From positions 26,493 through 90,492 of the forward strand of contig JAILOV010000010.1 of the NCBI GenBank assembly GCA_024690605.1: a DNA stretch of 64,000 bases, given 5' to 3'. Within the stretch, counting starts at the first letter, position 1; every line of letters begins with the position of its first letter. The translations under genes and the position numbers were made by a program. A model generated the notes under the pieces. It did not search any database. It saw only the letters and a list, made by a program, of their open reading frames with translations, and had not been told where the DNA came from. This document shows positions 60,438 through 64,000 of the stretch, piece after piece. Source of the stretch: Lachnospiraceae bacterium (GTDB lineage: Bacteria; Bacillota; Clostridia; Lachnospirales; Lachnospiraceae).

Positions 60438-60919
60438 TTCGCTTCCTCCTTTGTCTCCAGGCAATAGACGATGCAGTTCTCGACAAAGTGCAGGGCCATC
60501 GAAACACCGCCGATGACGATGAAGAACCAGAAGATCTTGGTCGGGATATGCAGGATCGGTGAGGATTTGCTGTCAACCATCACGCGGTCCCACCCCTGCA
60601 CGGTGAGGATCAGGGAATAGACGACACAGAAGACCGTCTCGATGACCTTGAACACCTTCTTCCCTTTCAGACCGATGAACTCCGTCACGAGCGACAGGTT
60701 CACGAGTTCCGCATGCTGCGCGGCAACGCCGGCCGCAAGAAGGGAAAGCAACACGAACATCGCGACGACGATCTCCTCCGTAAATCCCCAGGAATGCTCA
60801 AACACCTTGCGCGCAACGACATTGCCGAATGTCAGCGCGAGCACGATGACTAAGGAAAGCGCCAGCACGATCTTCTCGATGACCGTCACGACGCGCATGA
60901 TCTTCTTGTATGCCCTCAT
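60434..60919 (-). CDS. dctQ: TRAP transporter small permease DctQ
   Basis: A 161-aa small membrane subunit with four segments and the family motif region FEHSWGFTEEIVVAMFVLLSLL (in part). ACGGAGGGATCGG precedes the ATG. First gene of the TRAP operon, with a near-consensus promoter 73 bp upstream. Confidence 0.93.
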   Translation of the reverse strand: MRAYKKIMRVVTVIEKIVLALSLVIVLALTFGNVVARKVFEHSWGFTEEIVVAMFVLLSLLAAGVAAQHAELVNLSLVTEFIGLKGKKVFKVIETVFCVVYSLILTVQGWDRVMVDSKSSPILHIPTKIFWFFIVIGGVSMALHFVENCIVYCLETKEEAK

Positions 60920-60991
60920 CCGATCCCTCCGTATGCAGAATTCCGACCCTGACTTTTATCAAGTAAAGCGGAAAAGCGAAAAATCGCTCCT

Positions 60992-61020
60992 ATTATAGCG
61001 GCACATTTTATGTTCGTCAA
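60992..61020 (-). promoter_or_regulatory. promoter of TRAP operon
   Basis: TTGACG (61015-61020), a 17-bp spacer and TATAAT (60992-60997) on the minus strand. A small AGCGA-TTTT-TCGCT hairpin follows in the leader (60975-60988). Confidence 0.75.
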
Positions 61021-61037
61021 TGATGAATTTTGTCTCT

Positions 61038-61649
61038 TTATCGGCCGATCAGCAGGATCTTCACCGCGCACCAGACAAGGAGAAGCGCCATGAACAGATT
61101 GACCGCCCGGTAGAAGCGGTTGTAGACAGGCCGGATGATGCTGCCGGCCAGCGTCCAGATGAGATTTCCCGTGCCGCAGCAGACCGTCATCGACACGGCG
61201 AACAGCGGCACGAGCGCCGCGCGCGGCCAGGTGTTTCCTTCCGTCAGAAAGAACCCGGGGAAGGCCGCCAGACCGAGCATCAGCACCTTGACATTGAGAA
61301 ACTGCAGGAGAAAGCCGTCGCGGAAACGCAGGGAATCCGTGTCATCACTGTCCCCCTCCCCCACCGGCGGACGGCGCCAGGTCTTCCAGGCAAGCCACAG
61401 GATGTAGGCCGCACCGATGTACTTAAAGACCGGCGTGATCTGCGGAACGAAACGGTCCAGAACGGAGAGAAAAATGCCCGCGAGGAGCATGACGGTGACC
61501 AGGCCGCTCCAGATCCCGAACAGCAGGGACCGGCATTTCCCGATCCCGTTCCTGCCGGCCGCCGATAAAAGCAGCACATTGTTCGGCCCCGGCAGAACGG
61601 TGGTCGCGAGCGCGTAGGCAATGAATGCAAGGTAACTGTCAACCGTCAT
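61038..61649 (-). CDS. LysE/RhtB family amino-acid exporter
   Basis: A 203-aa six-helix membrane protein. The N-terminal family signature is TTVLPGPNNVLLLSAAGRNG, and GAAYILWLAWKTWRRP and NVKVLMLGLAAFPGFF follow. It should export amino acids or similar compounds; the substrate is unknown. The ATG overlaps the stop of the 5'-nucleotidase gene (ATGA). No LysG-type regulator is near. Confidence 0.9.
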   Translation of the reverse strand: MTVDSYLAFIAYALATTVLPGPNNVLLLSAAGRNGIGKCRSLLFGIWSGLVTVMLLAGIFLSVLDRFVPQITPVFKYIGAAYILWLAWKTWRRPPVGEGDSDDTDSLRFRDGFLLQFLNVKVLMLGLAAFPGFFLTEGNTWPRAALVPLFAVSMTVCCGTGNLIWTLAGSIIRPVYNRFYRAVNLFMALLLVWCAVKILLIGR

Positions 61650-63403
61650 TTGATCGTGATCCGTCCCTGTCCATAGGGGTTTTCATACGCCGCACCGATC
61701 TCGCCGCCCAGCGTGTCCGTGATATAGTTGATCAGCACCTGATTGTCCAGCTGCACGCGGTCCTGCAGAAGCGGCGCGTTGTCAAACATGGTGAAGCCGT
61801 CGCCGCGTTCCAGGAGCATATAGCTGTGTCCGGCCAGCGTATAGGTCTTATTCGGATCGATCGGCTCCTCTCCCACTTTGACATTTTCCACGCGGCGGGA
61901 CGTGTCGGCGCGGACGAACATGCCTTTTTCATCCCCCACGCAGGAGGATTCCGTGGCGCTGTTGATCTCATAGCTGAGTCCCGATACCTGGATAAAGCCG
62001 CCGTATTCGTTCGGGACATCATGTGCTCCCCACTCCAGCGCATCCAGGATCTGCTGTCCCGTCACCTCGATCACACAAAGGCCGTTGCCGAAGGGGTGGA
62101 TGCTCAGGATATCCCCCAGGGTCACATCGCCGGCGTCGATCCCGGCACGGATCCCGCCGCCGTTCACGAACGCGATGTCCGCACCTGCCTGATCGCGATA
62201 AGCATCGGCACACAGATCCCCCAGATTGGTCTCCATGCGCCGGATCACGCGGACGGGCTTTCCGGAGCTGTCTTTTTCCGTCGGATCGTGGATGATCAGG
62301 TCCACCTTTGTCTTTGCGACCACCTCGTCCAGTTTCCGGTCAAGCTCCTCCGTTGCGGACGCCACCGCTTCCGCCATCTCATTATCGATCCCCAGAAGCT
62401 CCGGCGCCGCGGTCTTGTTGTTCCAGGTGTAGAGACCGGTGGTGATCTCTCCGTCCGCGGAGATCCTGCACCATCCGATATTGGCAAGTTTCGAACCGCA
62501 GGCAGAACGCAGGACTTCCTGTCCTTCCCGGTTCTTTACCTTATCCTGCACGGTATCATGGCTGTGCGCGTCAAGCATCACTTCGAAGCCGCCTGTATTT
62601 CCGATCACATCCGCATAGGTCCAGGGACTTCCCTCCGATTCATCTCCCATATGCGCCAGCACGATGACATGCTCCGCGCCTTCGGCTTTCGCCGCATCGA
62701 CTGCACTCTGCACAGCGTCACAAAGCTTCTTCCCGCTGTCATCCCGCAGAAAGCCGTAGATGTATTCGCCCTTCTCATTCTGAAAGTATCTGGGCGTGGA
62801 GGTGATCAGGGTATTGGGCGTGGTGACACCGACAAACCCGATCTTTTTTCCGGCGAGCTCAAAGATCCGGTAAGCGGGAAACACCGGCTTGTCCTCCCGG
62901 CAGAAATTGCAGCTGATATAGGGGAAATCCGCTTTTTCCGTCAGGGACAGAAACTGATCCATTCCGTAATCGAACTCATGGTTCCCGGGGATCGCGACAG
63001 CAAAACCCATCCGGTTCATCAGATCGATCATGATCTCTCCCTTGGTCATGGTGCCGATGGGCTCTCCCTGGATGCTGTCACCGGTATCCGCGAGCAGGAC
63101 TTCATCGCCCTGTGCGATGAGATAGTCGCGGATCTGCTGCAGACCCGCATAACCGAAGCCCTGGTCGATCCCGCAGTGAACATCACCGGTATAGAGGATC
63201 ACGATGTCGCCGTTCTTCTCCGGTTCCTGTGCCGTCTCCGAAGACTGCGTGGCCGCTTCGGGGGATGCTTCCTCTTCGGTCTCCGCTATCGTCTGCGCGG
63301 TATCCGGGCTCTGTGCCGGCTGTGCAGAGCTTCCGCAGGCAGAAAGGAGCGTCAGGGAAGCTGCCGTCAGCAGTGCGATGAGGGATGTGCGATGCTTTCT
63401 CAT
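61646..63403 (-). CDS. 5'-nucleotidase/metallophosphatase-family lipoprotein
   Basis: A 585-aa cell-surface enzyme of the UshA/YfkN family. Signal peptide with lipobox LLSAC, an acidic linker to about residue 62, then the calcineurin-like domain (LYTGDVHCGID, ADTGDSIQG, GNHEFDYG, LAHMGDES, DAHSHDT) and the C-terminal substrate domain (VNGGGIRAGIDAGDVTLGDI, the Asn-Gly-Gly-Gly-Ile-Arg signature). It would release phosphate and nucleosides outside the cell. A strong terminator stands 28 bp upstream with no clear promoter after it. Confidence 0.93.
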   Translation of the reverse strand: MRKHRTSLIALLTAASLTLLSACGSSAQPAQSPDTAQTIAETEEEASPEAATQSSETAQEPEKNGDIVILYTGDVHCGIDQGFGYAGLQQIRDYLIAQGDEVLLADTGDSIQGEPIGTMTKGEIMIDLMNRMGFAVAIPGNHEFDYGMDQFLSLTEKADFPYISCNFCREDKPVFPAYRIFELAGKKIGFVGVTTPNTLITSTPRYFQNEKGEYIYGFLRDDSGKKLCDAVQSAVDAAKAEGAEHVIVLAHMGDESEGSPWTYADVIGNTGGFEVMLDAHSHDTVQDKVKNREGQEVLRSACGSKLANIGWCRISADGEITTGLYTWNNKTAAPELLGIDNEMAEAVASATEELDRKLDEVVAKTKVDLIIHDPTEKDSSGKPVRVIRRMETNLGDLCADAYRDQAGADIAFVNGGGIRAGIDAGDVTLGDILSIHPFGNGLCVIEVTGQQILDALEWGAHDVPNEYGGFIQVSGLSYEINSATESSCVGDEKGMFVRADTSRRVENVKVGEEPIDPNKTYTLAGHSYMLLERGDGFTMFDNAPLLQDRVQLDNQVLINYITDTLGGEIGAAYENPYGQGRITIK

Positions 63404-63431
63404 GGGAATATTTCCTTTCCGGAAGTTGGCG

Positions 63432-63481
63432 AAAAAAAACCTGTACGATGGGATGGTCTCTGATCAGCCGGTCGTACAGGT
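63432..63481 (-). terminator. Rho-independent terminator of mscL
   Basis: On the minus strand ACCTGTACGA / TCGTACAGGT (10-bp stem, loop holding CTGATCAG) is followed by eight T. Confidence 0.9.
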
Positions 63482-63504
63482 TTATGTCCGTTACGTCAGT
63501 GCGT

Positions 63505-63987
63505 TCACTCGATCTCGCTGGTGCAGTGCGGGCAGCGCGTGGCCTTGATGTTGATCTCCGACTGGCAGCGCGGGCAGATCTTCGTCGTGGGCGCCTCCGC
63601 CTCCTTGTCCTTCCTGGCCTTTTCCGCGAGTTTGTTGAGACTCTTGACAAGGCAGAAGATCACGACCGCCATGAGCAGGAAGTTGATGACCGCGGTGATG
63701 AACACGCCGTAGTTGAGCGTCGCTGCTCCGGCCTCCTGTGCCGCCGCCAGCGTCGCGTAGCTGCCGCCGTCCAGCGCGACGAACCAGTTGGTGAAATCGA
63801 TCCCGCCGGTCAGCATGGTGATGAGCGGCATGATGATGTCATTGACCAGGGAATTGATGATCGCCTGGAAGGCGCCGCCGATGATGACACCAACGGCCAG
63901 ATCCATCACGCTGCCGCGCATGATGAATTCACGGAATTCGCCGATGAAACCCTTTGCTTTCTGTGCTGCCTGTTTGGTGTCTGCCAT
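63505..63987 (-). CDS. mscL: large-conductance mechanosensitive channel MscL with zinc-ribbon tail
   Basis: A 160-aa channel that opens under membrane tension. The N-terminal helix and TM1 are clear (FREFIMRGSVMDLAVGVIIG), TM2 is GVFITAVINFLLMAVVIFCL. The C terminus carries CPRC and CPHC, a zinc ribbon beyond the usual MscL end. AAGGAGGCACCCC precedes the ATG. Confidence 0.95.
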   Translation of the reverse strand: MADTKQAAQKAKGFIGEFREFIMRGSVMDLAVGVIIGGAFQAIINSLVNDIIMPLITMLTGGIDFTNWFVALDGGSYATLAAAQEAGAATLNYGVFITAVINFLLMAVVIFCLVKSLNKLAEKARKDKEAEAPTTKICPRCQSEINIKATRCPHCTSEIE

Positions 63988-64000
63988 GGGGTGCCTCCTT

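Noticed and set aside
61625..63463. A 612-codon plus-strand frame opposite the 5'-nucleotidase gene
   Set aside because: Antisense shadow; the minus-strand protein has a full set of metal-binding motifs.
1..64000. CRISPR arrays, insertion sequences, phage genes, defence systems and rRNA
   Set aside because: No regular repeat-spacer array, transposase, integrase, restriction or toxin-antitoxin gene, or rRNA was found in reading both strands.

Overview
The window looks like chromosomal core and carbohydrate-use DNA from a Gram-positive anaerobe of the Clostridia, most likely a Lachnospiraceae relative with a fairly high G+C content (above 50% by eye, not computed). The reasons are RecU, TmcAL and a HisZ-dependent short HisG, clostridial-type genes of the DUF6465 and DUF6320 families, an MscL with a zinc-ribbon tail, an acetate kinase/phosphotransacetylase pair, and strong AGGAGG ribosome sites. 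The genus is an inference. No rRNA, CRISPR array, insertion sequence, integrase or phage gene was seen. Almost every gene is on the minus strand.

Left part (1-14 kb): mutS (cut by the window edge), miaB and a GlgX-like protein whose GH13 active site looks destroyed; then gltX with an overlapping UvrD/PcrA-type helicase; then an operon of aldo/keto reductase, a 101-aa unknown protein, a fused FeoA-FeoB iron transporter, a cinnamoyl-ester-hydrolase-like enzyme and nagA.

Middle part (13.8-36.7 kb): a housekeeping cluster (type II topoisomerase A subunit, rsmD, coaD, a coiled-coil protein, a membrane protein, RluA-type pseudouridine synthase, recU, a fused HisZ-HisG and a rhomboid protease); an orphan short flagellin; an operon plsX-acpP-rnc-smc-ftsY-ilvA-GH25 lysozyme with a near-consensus promoter; rpmF; ackA-pta; and, divergent, tmcAL followed by a tRNA-Ala(CGC) and a DUF6465 gene. 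truA converges on the last of these.

Right part (37.6-61 kb): a probable pectin/rhamnogalacturonan locus. One minus-strand run of about 17.5 kb starts at a promoter near 55.25 kb. It encodes two UgpC/MsmK-type ATPases, an LplB/LplC-type permease pair, a large lipoprotein binding protein, five uncharacterised membrane proteins, a rhamnogalacturonan-acetylesterase-like SGNH hydrolase, a TIM-barrel sugar isomerase/epimerase, a 27-residue membrane micropeptide, a parallel beta-helix protein, a condensation-type acyltransferase, a DUF6320 membrane protein and a pectin-acetylesterase-family hydrolase. None of the enzymes has a signal peptide, so the picture is import of acetylated oligosaccharides and breakdown inside the cell. 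Divergent to it are uxaC (uronate isomerase) and a LacI-type sensor domain with no DNA-binding domain, followed by a TRAP transporter (dctPQM), probably for a uronate.

The right edge (61-64 kb) holds a LysE-type exporter, a 5'-nucleotidase-family lipoprotein and mscL.

The observations most worth a second look are the degenerate GlgX-like protein, two genes whose promoter places the transcript start on the ATG, the four-helix membrane proteins and micropeptide inside the pectin operon, a 133-bp palindromic element in that operon, the LacI-like protein without a helix-turn-helix, the HisZ-HisG fusion and the orphan flagellin.
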